Below, one piece after another: positions 17,521-26,680 of a DNA stretch of 64,000 nucleotides. Positions within the stretch are counted from its first letter, which is position 1, and every line of letters starts with the position of its first letter. The position numbers and the translations under genes are program-made. This stretch comes from BOG-908 sp963850605 (GTDB lineage Bacteria; Pseudomonadota; Alphaproteobacteria; Acetobacterales; Acetobacteraceae), in assembly GCA_963850605.1 (NCBI GenBank), contig CAWKLX010000003.1, forward strand, positions 613,200-677,199, written 5' to 3'. The notes under the pieces were generated by a model. It did not search any database. It saw only the letters and a program-made list of their open reading frames with translations, and had not been told where the DNA came from.

Positions 17521-17784
17521 TTAGTATGTGACCGCTCGCCGGCCGAAAATGGCGTGGTAGATAACCAGCACGACGATGGCACCTACGACCGCCACGAACA
17601 TGCTGTAGATGTTGAAGCCAGTGATTGGCGTGGCGCCTAATGTTGCGAACAGCCAGCCGCCGACCATGGCGCCGATAATGCCGAGCACGATATCGATCAC
17701 CACGCCGGACCCAGTGTGGTTAACGATCTTGCTCGCAATGAAGCCGGAGATAAGTCCCAGGATAAGCCAGGCCAGAATAGACAT
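17521..17784 (-). CDS. GlsB/YeaQ/YmgE (transglycosylase-associated) membrane protein
   Basis: The 87-residue product has three membrane segments and the family pattern LILGLISGFIAS near the start and GIIGAMVGGWLF in the middle. These small proteins are linked to general stress response in many proteobacteria; no enzymatic activity is established. The longer open frame reaching 18588 is a shadow of the esterase gene. Confidence 0.88.
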   Translation of the reverse strand: MSILAWLILGLISGFIASKIVNHTGSGVVIDIVLGIIGAMVGGWLFATLGATPITGFNIYSMFVAVVGAIVVLVIYHAIFGRRAVTY

Positions 17785-17867
17785 ACGCAACCCCCTCACG
17801 ACGTAAGTTGTCACCAGCAAACGGTGGATTTGCGGGCAGGTTGCACGCTGCCTCGGTGCCGTAACGT

Positions 17868-18770
17868 CTATGTGCAATGCGATGTCAGGAAGGCCGATGC
17901 GAGGTCCACCGACTCCCGGGCTTCCGGCACGAATGGCGCCAACTGCCAGACATGCGGTACCACCGGCCAGATACGGAGATCGACGGTGACCCCCGCGGCA
18001 CGCGCTCGCTCGGCCAGGCGCGTGCTGTCGTCGCGCAATATCTCGCGGTCGCCCGCATGGACCAGCAGCGGCGGCAGCCCGTGCAGGTCGGCGTACAATG
18101 GCGAGGCGATCGGGTCGTTGGCCGGCCGCCCGCCGAGATAGTGGCTGGCGCCGTGGCTCAGGCCGGGCGCCCAGAACATCGCGTCCCGCCGCGCATTGGT
18201 GCGGACCGACTCGCCCGTTCCGGCCAGATCGGTCCAGGGCGAGAACAGAGCGGCGGCTCCGGGCTGTGCCTCTCCCGCATCGCGCAGCGTCAGCATCAGG
18301 GCCAGGCTCAGCCCGCCACCCGCCGAATCCCCGGCCACCGCCATCGACTGCGGTGCCCGACCCTCCGCCACCAGCCCCCGCCAGGTAGCAGCCGCATCCT
18401 CCACGGCGGCCGGACAGGGGTGCTCGGGCGCCAGCCGGTAATCCGGCACGAACACCTGAAAACCATGCTTGGCAAACGCCGCCGTCAACGGCCGGTGCGT
18501 GCGTGGCGAGCACGCAAAATACCCGCCTCCGTGCAAATACAGCAGCGTCCTGGCAGCCTGACCCGCCGCCTGGGGACCACGCACCCACTCGCCGGCAATG
18601 CCTCCAACCTCGCCGGGCGTGAACGTCACGCCGTCGGGCGGCTTCGGCGCCGGCAGCTTGCCGCCCTCCAGCGTGCGCCGCACGCTCGCCAGATCCAGGT
18701 TCTTATGCATCGTGCGCTTGAACAGCGCTCGCACCACGAGGTCGAGCGCGTGCGCCTGTAGGCTGGCCAT
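17868..18770 (-). CDS. Alpha/beta hydrolase, hormone-sensitive-lipase family
   Basis: The 300-residue esterase has the oxyanion motif HGGGY at 80-84 and nucleophile elbow GDSAGG with Ser149. An Asp follows in HAGDREILRDD and a His in PHVWQ. It should hydrolyse short-chain esters in the cytoplasm; the substrate is unknown. It directly follows the SDR gene (4 nt), so the two probably form an operon acting on a related lipid or ester substrate. Confidence 0.9.
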   Translation of the reverse strand: MASLQAHALDLVVRALFKRTMHKNLDLASVRRTLEGGKLPAPKPPDGVTFTPGEVGGIAGEWVRGPQAAGQAARTLLYLHGGGYFACSPRTHRPLTAAFAKHGFQVFVPDYRLAPEHPCPAAVEDAAATWRGLVAEGRAPQSMAVAGDSAGGGLSLALMLTLRDAGEAQPGAAALFSPWTDLAGTGESVRTNARRDAMFWAPGLSHGASHYLGGRPANDPIASPLYADLHGLPPLLVHAGDREILRDDSTRLAERARAAGVTVDLRIWPVVPHVWQLAPFVPEARESVDLASAFLTSHCT

Positions 18771-18774
18771 GGGT

Positions 18775-19611
18775 CTAATCCTTGCGTTGGCGAATATTTC
18801 CGCCCGTCTGCCGGTTGATGTATTTCCAATAGGTCACGGGGAATAGCCGCTGCAGCCGCTCGGCCATTCTGGCATCGCGCCCTATCAGCAGCCGCGGCGC
18901 GCGCGCCAGTATGGCTTGCGCGATCAACTCGGCCGCGTCCTCCGGCTTGGTGCGCAGCAGCTTGTCGAAATCCGCCATCTCGGCGCGCGCGGCCACCGGA
19001 TCGATACCCTGCGGAATGCGCGCACTGCGCGCGATTTCGGTGCGCACGCCGCCGGGATGGACCACCGTCAGTGACACCGGGCCACCCGCCAGCTCGTGCC
19101 GCAACGACTCCGAAAATCCGCGCAACGCGAATTTCGACGCGCAGTAGGCCGCCTGACCCGGCGGCGCGATGATCCCGAACAGGCTAGAGATCTGCACGAT
19201 ATGCGCGGCGGTCTCCTGGTTCAGCGCAAACATGAAGGCGCGGGTCAGCCGCACCGGCGCCCAAAAGTTGATATCGAACAGCCATTCGATGTCGGCCAGC
19301 GACACGTCCGCCACGTTGCCGGCCAGCGCCACGCCGGCGTTGTTGACCAGCACCTGCACGCTGCCATGCTCGGCGAGCACCGCCTCCGGTAACGCCTCCA
19401 GCGCCGCACGGTCGGCCACATCCAGCGCATGCTCGCTGACCCGCACCCCTTGCGCCCGCGCGGCCTCCGCCACACGCGCCAGCCCATCGGCATTCCGATC
19501 GGCCAGCGCCAGATGCGTGCCGCGTCCGGCGAGGTTAGCAGCAAGCGCCGCGCCAATGCCGCCCGCCGCACCGGTTATCACGGCCGTGCTGCCGCGCAGT
19601 GGAAAAGCCAT
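18775..19611 (-). CDS. Short-chain dehydrogenase/reductase
   Basis: A 278-residue classical SDR. It has NAD(P)-binding TGAAGGIG at 13-20, NNAG, the catalytic Ser in QISSLFG, and YCASK with Tyr and Lys. The C-terminal extension (RLQRLFPVTYWKYINRQTG) is typical of SDRs on lipid or fatty substrates. ATG 19611 is preferred to the upstream in-frame ATG at 19650, which would add a short unrelated segment abutting a repeat. It is co-oriented with and 4 nt from the esterase gene. Confidence 0.9.
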   Translation of the reverse strand: MAFPLRGSTAVITGAAGGIGAALAANLAGRGTHLALADRNADGLARVAEAARAQGVRVSEHALDVADRAALEALPEAVLAEHGSVQVLVNNAGVALAGNVADVSLADIEWLFDINFWAPVRLTRAFMFALNQETAAHIVQISSLFGIIAPPGQAAYCASKFALRGFSESLRHELAGGPVSLTVVHPGGVRTEIARSARIPQGIDPVAARAEMADFDKLLRTKPEDAAELIAQAILARAPRLLIGRDARMAERLQRLFPVTYWKYINRQTGGNIRQRKD

Positions 19612-19649
19612 AATCAAACCCCGTATCTCTGCCGCGATAAGAACGCCCA

Positions 19650-19733
19650 AATGAGAAAAAGTTCTTTGCTTCTTTCTTGCAAGAAAGAAGATTCTTCTTT
19701 TCTGAAGAAAAGAAGCAAAAGACTTTTATCCAT
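19650..19733 (-). repeat. Dispersed repeat family A, hairpins only (A3)
   Basis: There are two adjacent perfect hairpins, CTTCTTTC...GAAAGAAG and CTTCTTTTC...GAAAAGAAG, with flanks AAAAGTTCTTTGC and GCAAAAGACTTTT. The core GGCTGTCGCGGACT is missing. The stop codon of the ccrM gene (19726-19728) falls inside it. It lies between ccrM and the SDR gene. Confidence 0.65.
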
Positions 19734-20799
19734 TGGGCGCGCGCAGGATGTCCAAAACCATTTCTGCCCCATCTCTTTCAAAATACCAGAACGTCCAGCC
19801 ATTGCAGCTCGGCGCGTTCTGCACGCGGGCGCCTACCTGGTGGATCGAGCCTCGATGCGGGCCGCAGACGAGCGTGCCGTCGGCCATCACCGTAGCCGCC
19901 ACACGACGCGCGCGGTCGGTCAGCACCGTGCCTGGCGTGATCAGCCCTCGCTCGACCAGGCTGCCGAACGCCACGCGCGGCATATCACGCCGGCTGGGAG
20001 TAGCTTCGACCGATGGGGTGGGTGCCGCCTTTTGCCGCCGAATGCGTCCCCACGCCGCCTCCACATAGGCCGGGTGCCGCTCGATCCCTACGAAATGCCG
20101 GTGCAGTCGCTTGGCGACCGCGGCCGACGTGCCGCTGCCCAGGAACGGATCCAGGATCACGTCCCCGGCCATGGTGCTGGCCAGCAGGATCCGATGCAGC
20201 AGCGCCTCCGGTTTCTGCGTCGGATGCAGTTTAAGGCCGTGCTCGTTGCGCAATCGCTCCTCCCCGGTGCACAGCGGAATCAGCCAGTCGCTGCGCATCT
20301 GCAGATCGTCGTTCAGCGCCTTCATCGCCGCGTAGTTGAAACGGTAACGGCTATCGGACTGCCGTGCGGCCCAGATCAGCGTTTCGTGCGCGTTGGTGAA
20401 GCGGCGGCCGCGGAAATTCGGCATGGGATTAGATTTGCGCCAGATCACGTCGTTCAGGATCCAGAACCCCAGATCCTGAAGAATGGCACCGATCCGGAAA
20501 ATATTGTGGTAGGTGCCGATCACCCATAGCGTGCCATCCTTGCGCAGCACGCGTCGCGCCTCGGTCAGCCACGTCCGGGTGAAAGTGTCGTAGGCGGTGA
20601 AATCGGTGAAGCGATCCCAGTCATCGTCCACCCCATCGACCAGGCTGTCATCCGGACGCCGCAGCTCGCCGCGCAACTGCAGGTTATACGGCGGATCGGC
20701 GAAGATGCAGTGGACGGATGAAGCGGGCAGCATGCGCATCATCTCCACGCAATCGCCGCGCAGGATCTGGTCGAGGGGGAGGTCGCGGGAGATGTCCAT
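19726..20799 (-). CDS. ccrM: DNA adenine methyltransferase CcrM (GANTC)
   Basis: A 357-residue beta-class N6-adenine methyltransferase. DPPY is at residues 35-38, the SAM motif DPFLGSGT is in the middle, and a C-terminal RAMA-like domain (GTVLTDRARRVAATVMADGT and a late WTFWYFER) is present. This architecture is that of alphaproteobacterial CcrM. It methylates GANTC late in the cell cycle to drive methylation-dependent transcription. Family A repeats flank it on both sides. Length and domain order match Caulobacter CcrM (358 residues). Confidence 0.92.
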   Translation of the reverse strand: MDISRDLPLDQILRGDCVEMMRMLPASSVHCIFADPPYNLQLRGELRRPDDSLVDGVDDDWDRFTDFTAYDTFTRTWLTEARRVLRKDGTLWVIGTYHNIFRIGAILQDLGFWILNDVIWRKSNPMPNFRGRRFTNAHETLIWAARQSDSRYRFNYAAMKALNDDLQMRSDWLIPLCTGEERLRNEHGLKLHPTQKPEALLHRILLASTMAGDVILDPFLGSGTSAAVAKRLHRHFVGIERHPAYVEAAWGRIRRQKAAPTPSVEATPSRRDMPRVAFGSLVERGLITPGTVLTDRARRVAATVMADGTLVCGPHRGSIHQVGARVQNAPSCNGWTFWYFERDGAEMVLDILRAPNG

Positions 20800-20837
20800 C
20801 GGCGGTAGGACAGTGGCCAGCGTGCCGTGGGCGGGTC

Positions 20838-20990
20838 AAGGAAGGAAGAACTTCTTTTTGGAAAAAGAAGCAAAAACTTTTGCTAGGCTGTCGCGGACTG
20901 TATTGCATAGTTCTACCTCAAGTAGATGAGAGTTTTTTGGTTCTTTTCTGCAAAAAAGAACCGCTTGCTTTTTGCTTGCTGAAATGTGAT
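20838..20990 (+). repeat. Dispersed repeat family A, full copy (A4)
   Basis: Left hairpin CTTCTTTTTGGAAAAAGAAG, AAAAACTTTTGC, core GGCTGTCGCGGACTG, a spacer, right hairpin GGTTCTTTTCTGC...AAAAGAACC, then GCTTGC. It is the longest copy in the window. It separates divergent ccrM and aminotransferase genes, so both promoters must sit around or inside it. Confidence 0.75.
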
Positions 20991-21000
20991 CACATTTTCC

Positions 21001-22365
21001 ATGAACGAAGCTGTCTCCCTGCGCGCGCGAAACGCCCGCCACCACATTCACCCGTTCTCCGACATGGACGCGCTGAACGCCGAGGGCGTCCGAATCATCA
21101 CCTCCGCCGAGGGCGTCTGGCTGACCGACATCGAGGGCCGCTGCTACCTGGACGGATTCTCCGGCCTGTGGAACGTGGCCGTCGGCTACGGACGGCACGA
21201 AATTGCCGACGCGGTGCACGCGCAGATGCTGCAATTGCCGTTTTACAACAAGTTCTTCAAATCCACGACCATCCCAGCCATCGAATTGGCCGAGATGCTG
21301 GGCGAGCTGGCGCCCGGCTTCACCCGCACCTTCTTCACCAATTCGGGGTCCGAGGCGAACGACACTATCATCCGCATGGTGCGCCACTATTGGAAGTTGC
21401 GTGGCCAGCCCGAGAAGACGCATTTCATCTCCCGGCACAATGGCTATCACGGCAGCACCGTCGGGGGCGCCAGCCTGGGCGGCATGGCGTGGATGCACGC
21501 GCAAGGCGGGCTGCCGATCCCGGGCATCACGCACGTCGCCCAACCCTGGTGGTGGGGCGAGGGCGGGCAGATGCCACCGGACGAGTTCGGCCTATGGGCG
21601 GCGCGGGAGGTGGGCGCGGCCATCGACCGGCTGGGCGCCGAGCATGTGGCCGCCTTCATCGGCGAACCGGTGCAGGGCGCCGGCGGGGTCATCATGCCGC
21701 CCGACACCTACTGGCCGGAGGTCGAACGCATCTGCCGCGACCGCGATGTGCTGATCGTCAGCGACGAGGTGATCTGCGGCTTCGGCCGCCTGGGCACCTG
21801 GTTCGGCAGCCAGCATTACGGTTTCAAGCCAGACCTCATGACCATCGCCAAAGGCGTCACTTCCGGCTACCTGCCGATGGGCGGCGTGATGGTGGCCGAT
21901 CACGTGGCTGACGTGCTGGCCGCTGGCGGCGATTTTTTTCACGGTTACACGACGGGCGGCCACCCGGCCTGCGCAGCTGCCGCGATTGCCAATCTGCAAA
22001 TTCTTCAACGCGAGAGGCTCGTCGAGCGGGTGCGTGCTGTCATCGGCCCGTATCTGGCGCAGCGGTGGCGTGCGCTCGCCGAGCATCCTCTGGTGGGCGA
22101 GGCCCGCATGGTCGGTTTAATGGGGGCGCTGGAGCTCTCGCCGGACAAGGCACGCCGCGCCCGCTTCCCCAAGCAGGGCGAGATCGGCACCTTCTGCCGT
22201 GACGTGGCCTACGGCGCCGGCCTGATCCTGCGCGCCACCGGCGACTGCATGCTGGCCGCCCCGCCCTTCGTTCTGAGCGAGAGCGAAGCCGACACCCTGA
22301 TCGAGCGCACGCGCCACGCGCTTGACGCCGCGTATGAGGAGGCGCAGCGCCGCGGCTGGATGTAG
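21001..22365 (+). CDS. Class III aminotransferase (putrescine/omega-amino acid--pyruvate type)
   Basis: A 454-residue PLP enzyme. It has FTNSGSEAND, the PLP Asp in SDEVICGFGRLGTW, catalytic Lys about 284 in TIAKGVTSGYLPMGG, and GHPACAAAA. Closest in look are SpuC/putrescine-pyruvate and beta-alanine-pyruvate transaminases. It would transaminate a diamine or omega-amino acid with pyruvate. ATG 21001 is chosen; an upstream in-frame GTG lies in the repeat. The puuA/puuD genes at 56 kb make a polyamine role plausible. Confidence 0.88.
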   Translation: MNEAVSLRARNARHHIHPFSDMDALNAEGVRIITSAEGVWLTDIEGRCYLDGFSGLWNVAVGYGRHEIADAVHAQMLQLPFYNKFFKSTTIPAIELAEMLGELAPGFTRTFFTNSGSEANDTIIRMVRHYWKLRGQPEKTHFISRHNGYHGSTVGGASLGGMAWMHAQGGLPIPGITHVAQPWWWGEGGQMPPDEFGLWAAREVGAAIDRLGAEHVAAFIGEPVQGAGGVIMPPDTYWPEVERICRDRDVLIVSDEVICGFGRLGTWFGSQHYGFKPDLMTIAKGVTSGYLPMGGVMVADHVADVLAAGGDFFHGYTTGGHPACAAAAIANLQILQRERLVERVRAVIGPYLAQRWRALAEHPLVGEARMVGLMGALELSPDKARRARFPKQGEIGTFCRDVAYGAGLILRATGDCMLAAPPFVLSESEADTLIERTRHALDAAYEEAQRRGWM

Positions 22366-22410
22366 CCGCCAGCGTACGGTAACGTTATGGCCAAGCAAGG
22401 AAAGCCGGCC

Positions 22411-22914
22411 ATGGCAGGACTACAACACAGGCGCTCGTTCCGGCGCGCGGCCCGGAGCACGGCTATCCTGGCCGCCCTGGCCGGTTGCCATGCCACACAG
22501 CCAGGTACCCAGCCATTCGGCATGACCGTTCCGCTGCATGCGCCCTATCACGCGCGCACATCCAACCGGTTCGTGTTAAAACTCTATTCCGGGTCGGACA
22601 GCGGCCTGATCGTCGGCGGCGGCCCGCTGGACGGCAACCCCGGCCTGCAGCTGACGGACCTCTCATTCGCCGACAATCCCGGCCTGGCGAAAACCTACAT
22701 CTGGGCGTTCACGCCCGGCGTCAAACTGCTCGACCACGACTGCCATCCGATCGCGCCTGCGGACGCCATTGCACTCGCCAATGCGCCGGGCGCAAACTCG
22801 GTCATCGTGATCGACTATCTGGGCGCGGACGGCCGGCCCGTGGCGCCCGCCAAACTGCAATTCTGGGCACGCGCCAGCGGCGGCGTGGCCGATTGTCAGG
22901 GCGAGGAAAGTTAG
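22411..22914 (+). CDS. Putative lipoprotein, unknown function
   Basis: Start ATG 22411 is chosen because AAGGAAAG lies 6 nt upstream; ATG 22387 has none. The product has 167 residues, a basic N-terminus (QHRRSFRRAARS), a hydrophobic stretch and lipobox LAGC. The mature part is rich in beta-type segments (IVGGGPLDGNPGLQLTDLSF) with two cysteines late. No family recognised. Its stop overlaps the possible GTG start of the LOV gene (TAGTG), suggesting coupled expression. Confidence 0.65.
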   Translation: MAGLQHRRSFRRAARSTAILAALAGCHATQPGTQPFGMTVPLHAPYHARTSNRFVLKLYSGSDSGLIVGGGPLDGNPGLQLTDLSFADNPGLAKTYIWAFTPGVKLLDHDCHPIAPADAIALANAPGANSVIVIDYLGADGRPVAPAKLQFWARASGGVADCQGEES

Positions 22915-23528
22915 TGCACAACATGACAGCCCAGCATCCGATCACGCGCGCGCTGATCACCGCCATCCAGTACAGCGACCAGCCGATGGTGGTCACCGAC
23001 CCGAACTTGCCCGACCATCCGATGATCGCGGTCAACGAGGCATTCGGCACAATCAGCGGCTATCCGAAGGACAAGACGGTGGGCCGCAATTGCCGCTTTT
23101 TGCAGGGGGCCGGCACGGACGCCAAGGCCCCCGCGCGCATACGTGCCTGCATCGCCGAGCAGCGTGGCTGCGTCGAGTGGATCCTGAATTATCGCGGGAA
23201 CGGCGAGAAGTTCTGGAACCTGCTGTTCATTTCGCCGGTGTTCGCCCACGACGGCACGCTGCTCAACTATTTCGGCAGCCAGCGCGACATCACCGAGGGC
23301 CCACCCGCCGACCTGCCCGACTACACGCTTGGTCGCGCCGACATGCCAGCCGACGGTGAGCGGGAGTTCCACGCCCTGCTGCAAAGTCTGGCCGACGAGG
23401 ATGCAGGAGACACCATGGTCGCCGCCTCTGCTGCGCGACGGCTGGAACGCCTGGTCGACACCGCCCGCCAGATTGACCGGGTGGCGACCCGGCTGACGCC
23501 GGCAGCCTGGGAGCCGCCGGCCAGGTGA
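22914..23528 (+). CDS. Short LOV-domain photoreceptor
   Basis: The product has about 204 residues from GTG 22914 (GAGGA 6 nt upstream) or 201 from ATG 22923. A single LOV (PAS) domain spans about 15-125. It has the flavin-adduct motif GRNCRFLQG with Cys57 (counted from the ATG), then ILNYRGNGEKFWN, LLFISPVF and FGSQRDIT. No output domain follows, only a helical tail of about 80 residues. It should bind FMN and respond to blue light; the downstream partner is unknown. Confidence 0.9.
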   Translation: MHNMTAQHPITRALITAIQYSDQPMVVTDPNLPDHPMIAVNEAFGTISGYPKDKTVGRNCRFLQGAGTDAKAPARIRACIAEQRGCVEWILNYRGNGEKFWNLLFISPVFAHDGTLLNYFGSQRDITEGPPADLPDYTLGRADMPADGEREFHALLQSLADEDAGDTMVAASAARRLERLVDTARQIDRVATRLTPAAWEPPAR

Positions 23529-23557
23529 TCAGCCGGTGCCTGCCCCCGCCGGTGCTC

Positions 23558-24007
23558 TCAATGTTCGTCCGAAGGCTGCATCAATCGATGTTCCTGCTCA
23601 TGCAGGTTCTCGAGCTGCTGATGGCGGGATGCCGCTTCGGCAAGCTGCTGCGGGGTCAAGATCTGGCGCACCTGCAATGCGCGTGCGAGGCGCTGCTCAT
23701 CTTCCTGCGCCCGCAGGGTTTGCTCCTGCTGCACCAAAGGTGCGAGGTCGGCTTCGGTCACGCTGCCCGGCGCGAGCAGCCGGGCCATGATCTGCTCATG
23801 CAAGGACCGCATCTGTTCAAAGCCGCCTTTCGCCTGCGCCCATCCGGCCTGCTCGATTTGTCGGACCTGCTCGCGTTGCGCGTCGGTCAGAGACACGCCA
23901 CGTAGGAAATCGTCGCCACGATGGAACCCATGACCTGCCGGGTCGGCCAGAGCGTTGCTGCAAACTACCGCCAGCGAGGCCGTCAGAAGAAAATATGAAA
24001 CGCGCAT
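23558..24007 (-). CDS. Spy/CpxP-like periplasmic protein (LTxxQ motif)
   Basis: The 149-residue product has a signal peptide (SYFLLTASLAVVCSNALA) and a helical mature part with two LTxxQ motifs, LTDAQREQ and LTPQQLAE. Proteins of this type are periplasmic chaperones or metal/envelope-stress responders. It converges on the LOV gene with 29 nt between the stops. Confidence 0.85.
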   Translation of the reverse strand: MRVSYFLLTASLAVVCSNALADPAGHGFHRGDDFLRGVSLTDAQREQVRQIEQAGWAQAKGGFEQMRSLHEQIMARLLAPGSVTEADLAPLVQQEQTLRAQEDEQRLARALQVRQILTPQQLAEAASRHQQLENLHEQEHRLMQPSDEH

Positions 24008-24253
24008 GTCTCGTTCCTCGTTGAAGTGGACGAGCCAACGCTACAGCCGGTGGCGACTGAGCTCGAATGACATAGAGTAACATCCTGCCCGAACTGTCAC
24101 GGTTGCGTCGGCCGTGGCCTCCACAGATGATGTCGCCTCGCGCCCACGCGGCACGCCGGCGAAGGCGACGTGCAAAATCGCGGCAGCGTCATGCACCAGG
24201 TGTAACCGTCAACAATGGTCAGCAGCCGGCATTGTTCGCTGATAGGCTCAGCG

Positions 24254-25574
24254 TCATGTCACAGTTCTGATAACATCTGCCAATGTCGAAAAAACCTCGT
24301 CGATCTGGGCCCGGCTAATAATCAGCGGCGGCGATATCGCCAGAATGTCGCCTGTTGCGCGCACCAACACCCCCGCCTCATAGCACTTTACAAAAACCTC
24401 ATATGCTCGCGCCCCCGGCGCACCCGCGCGCGGCGCCAGCTCCACGCCCGCTACCAAACCCAAATTGCGCACATCGATGACATGCGGCAGGCCGGCCAGG
24501 CTGTGCGCGGCCTCCTCGAAATACGGAGAAAGCTCGGCCGCACGCTCGAACAGACCTTCATCGCGATACGTATCGAGAGTCGCGATCGAGGCCGCACAAG
24601 CCAGCACATGGGAGGAGTAGGTGTAGCCATGAAAAAACTCGATGGCACCCGGCGGCCCCTGCATGAACGCGTCGTGTATCTCCGTGCTGGCCACCACCGC
24701 CCCCATTGGCACGGTCGCATTGGTAATCCCCTTCGCCAAGGTCACAATATCCGGCACCACGCCGAACCGGTCGATCGCGAATGGCGACCCTAGGCGGCCG
24801 AAACCGCTAATCACCTCATCGAAAATCAGCAGAATGCCGTGCTTCGGTACAAATCTCGCGCAGCCGCTGCAGATAGCCGACGGGCGGCACCAGCACGCCC
24901 GTCGATCCTGCCAGCGGCTCCACAATCACTGCAGCGATTGTGGAGGCGTCGTGCAGCGCCACGATACGCTCCAACTGGTCGGCCAATTCGGCGCCGTGCA
25001 AAGGCTGGCCATGGCTGAACGCATTCTTTGCGACGTCATGCGTGTGCGGCAAGTGGTCCACGCCGGGCAACATGGCGCCGAAATGTTTGCGGTTGTTGCC
25101 GATGCCGCCGACGGAGATGCCGCCGAACCCCACGCCGTGGTAGCCGCGCTCCCGTCCGATCAGCCTGGTGCGCGCGCCGTTCCCGCAAATCTGGTGATAC
25201 GCCAGCGCGATCTTCAAAGCGGTATCCACCGCTTCCGACCCGGAGTTGACGTAGAAGACGTGGTCCAGGCCTTCGGGCAGCATGGCCGACAGGCGTGAAG
25301 CCGCCTCGAACGCCAGCGGATTGCCCATCTGGAATGCCGGCGAAAAATCCATCGTCGCCGCCTGGCGCTGTATCGCCTCCACGATGCGCGGACGGCAGTG
25401 GCCCGCATTCACGCACCACAGCCCCGCCGCGCCGTCCAGCACCTGCCTGCCATCGTGACTTGTGTAGTGCATGTCCTTGGCGGCCACGAGCAGCCGCGGC
25501 GCATCCTTGAACTGCCGGTTCGCCGTGAACGGCATCCAGAAGGCGTCCAGACTGTTGACCTGTAATGCGTCCAT
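24254..25574 (-). CDS. Class III aminotransferase (omega-amino acid--pyruvate type), frameshifted
   Basis: Two frames together give one protein of about 439 residues. The first holds FYVNSGSEAVDTALK and GYHGVGFGG; the second holds LIFDEVISGFGR and the PLP Lys in TLAKGITNATVPMGA. The break is at 24845-24850, minus-strand TGTACCGAAGC. Deleting one base gives EICTKHGILL, the expected family sequence. The start MDALQVNSLDAFWMPFT is typical of beta-alanine--pyruvate transaminases. The break lies on a GTAC tetramer. It is probably intact in the living cell, but this is inference. Confidence 0.85.
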
Positions 25575-25709
25575 TGTTCAGCTCTCAGCTTTCGGCCGTA
25601 TGCAACAGATAGGCGATCGGGCCAGGTTTGGAAACGTGGCGAACGGGACGGCCCACCGCACGTTCAATGCCAACTTAACCCGTGACCTCCTGACCATCGG
25701 AGCCCGACA

Positions 25710-26037
25710 ATGACCAGCAACCCACTCGACGACACCGACGAAACCCGTCAGCAGCACATACGCGAGCGCGCCTACCATCTATGGGAGGCCGACGGCCGCC
25801 CACATGGCCGCGAGGACAGAATTCTGGGAACGGGCTCGCGAGCTGGTGGGTATGGAGGAGAGTGCCGGCGCGGCTGAGCTGCCCAATCCAGCCACCCAGC
25901 CAGGTGCCGATCCGGACCGCCTCCAGGTGGTCGAGGAAGCCTCGATCCAGGAAAATCTCGGAGAATTCCCCGATCGCTTCGCCGACCAGGGCGAGCGCAC
26001 CCCCACCCCATCGCGCGCCAATCGCCTCCGAGGCTGA
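25710..26037 (+). CDS. DUF2934 protein, frameshifted
   Basis: The first frame from ATG 25710 encodes IRERAYHLWEADGRPHGRE and then goes out of frame. The second continues EFWERARELVGMEE. Joined by removal of one base near 25818 (GAGGACAGAATTC) they give a typical DUF2934 domain and a polar tail, about 108 residues. The function of DUF2934 is unknown; it often occurs near stress genes in alphaproteobacteria. Confidence 0.75.
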
Positions 26038-26045
26038 ACCGGCGC

Positions 26046-26285
26046 CTACTTCGGCACGATCACCGTGTCCCCCTTCTGCACGGGCGGATGGATCACCGGG
26101 GTGGGCAGCCGCGGTGCGGGCTTGGGCGTCACTTTCATGCCGGGGTCCACACCGGTGGGCGGGTGAATGACGGTGGCTCCCAGCCGAGGTGCCGGTGGGC
26201 TGACCGGCGCCGCCGGCTGCGCTCTGGCCGACGTGGTGCAAGCCGCCAGCAGCACGGCACCGGCCAGGCTCGTTCGACGGGTCAT
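26046..26285 (-). CDS. Small exported lipoprotein, proline-rich
   Basis: The 79-residue product has a signal peptide with lipobox LLAAC at about 12-16. The mature part contains repeated short units of the type PAPRLxxxVIHPP (two or three copies), suggesting an internal repeat. No family recognised. Its ATG overlaps the stop of the upstream DUF2945 gene by 4 nt (ATGA), so they are co-translated. The longer open frame upstream is shadow. Confidence 0.65.
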   Translation of the reverse strand: MTRRTSLAGAVLLAACTTSARAQPAAPVSPPAPRLGATVIHPPTGVDPGMKVTPKPAPRLPTPVIHPPVQKGDTVIVPK

Positions 26286-26491
26286 GTCCTTTTCAGCTCC
26301 TCGGGCTTGTGCACGGCCACCTTCCCGGACTTCGCGCTCTTCACCATCACCTCCGGATGCTCCTTGCTCGCCTTGGCGGTAAACCCTTTCACCTTGGTGG
26401 GCGAGGTCACGATTTTTTCGACCGTCCCCTGTGTCTTGCCTTGAGATGTGCCCCAGCTGACTTTGTCGCCCTTCTTCGGGAGTGCCGTCAT
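26282..26491 (-). CDS. DUF2945 protein (hypervirulence-associated TUDOR-like)
   Basis: A 69-residue basic protein with the family pattern KKGDKVSWGTSQGKTQGTV, then IVTSPTKVKGFTAKASKEHP and a late HKPEELK. DUF2945 proteins are small SH3/TUDOR-like proteins of unknown function. The start ATG 26491 is chosen; the in-frame ATG 26515 adds a few residues. It overlaps the small lipoprotein gene by 4 nt. Confidence 0.85.
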   Translation of the reverse strand: MTALPKKGDKVSWGTSQGKTQGTVEKIVTSPTKVKGFTAKASKEHPEVMVKSAKSGKVAVHKPEELKRT

Positions 26492-26680
26492 TTTTTTCTC
26501 TCCTTGGCCCTGCACAAGGCAGCATCGCCCAACCGCGGCCAGAGTTCGCTTGACTCGCGAGGCTAGGCTGCGCCACTAGGCCCATCGGTCGGCAAATGTC
26601 GCCCGGCCCCGCCACACGCGGGGACATCGCCGCTCCGCGAGTGTTCGCGCAGCGGCGTAAAGCGTTTTGGAGGTTCACCC

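Noticed and set aside
24816..25574. First aminotransferase part as an independent short gene
   Set aside because: It lacks the PLP-binding half, and the remainder follows in another frame at the expected place; one-base change joins them.
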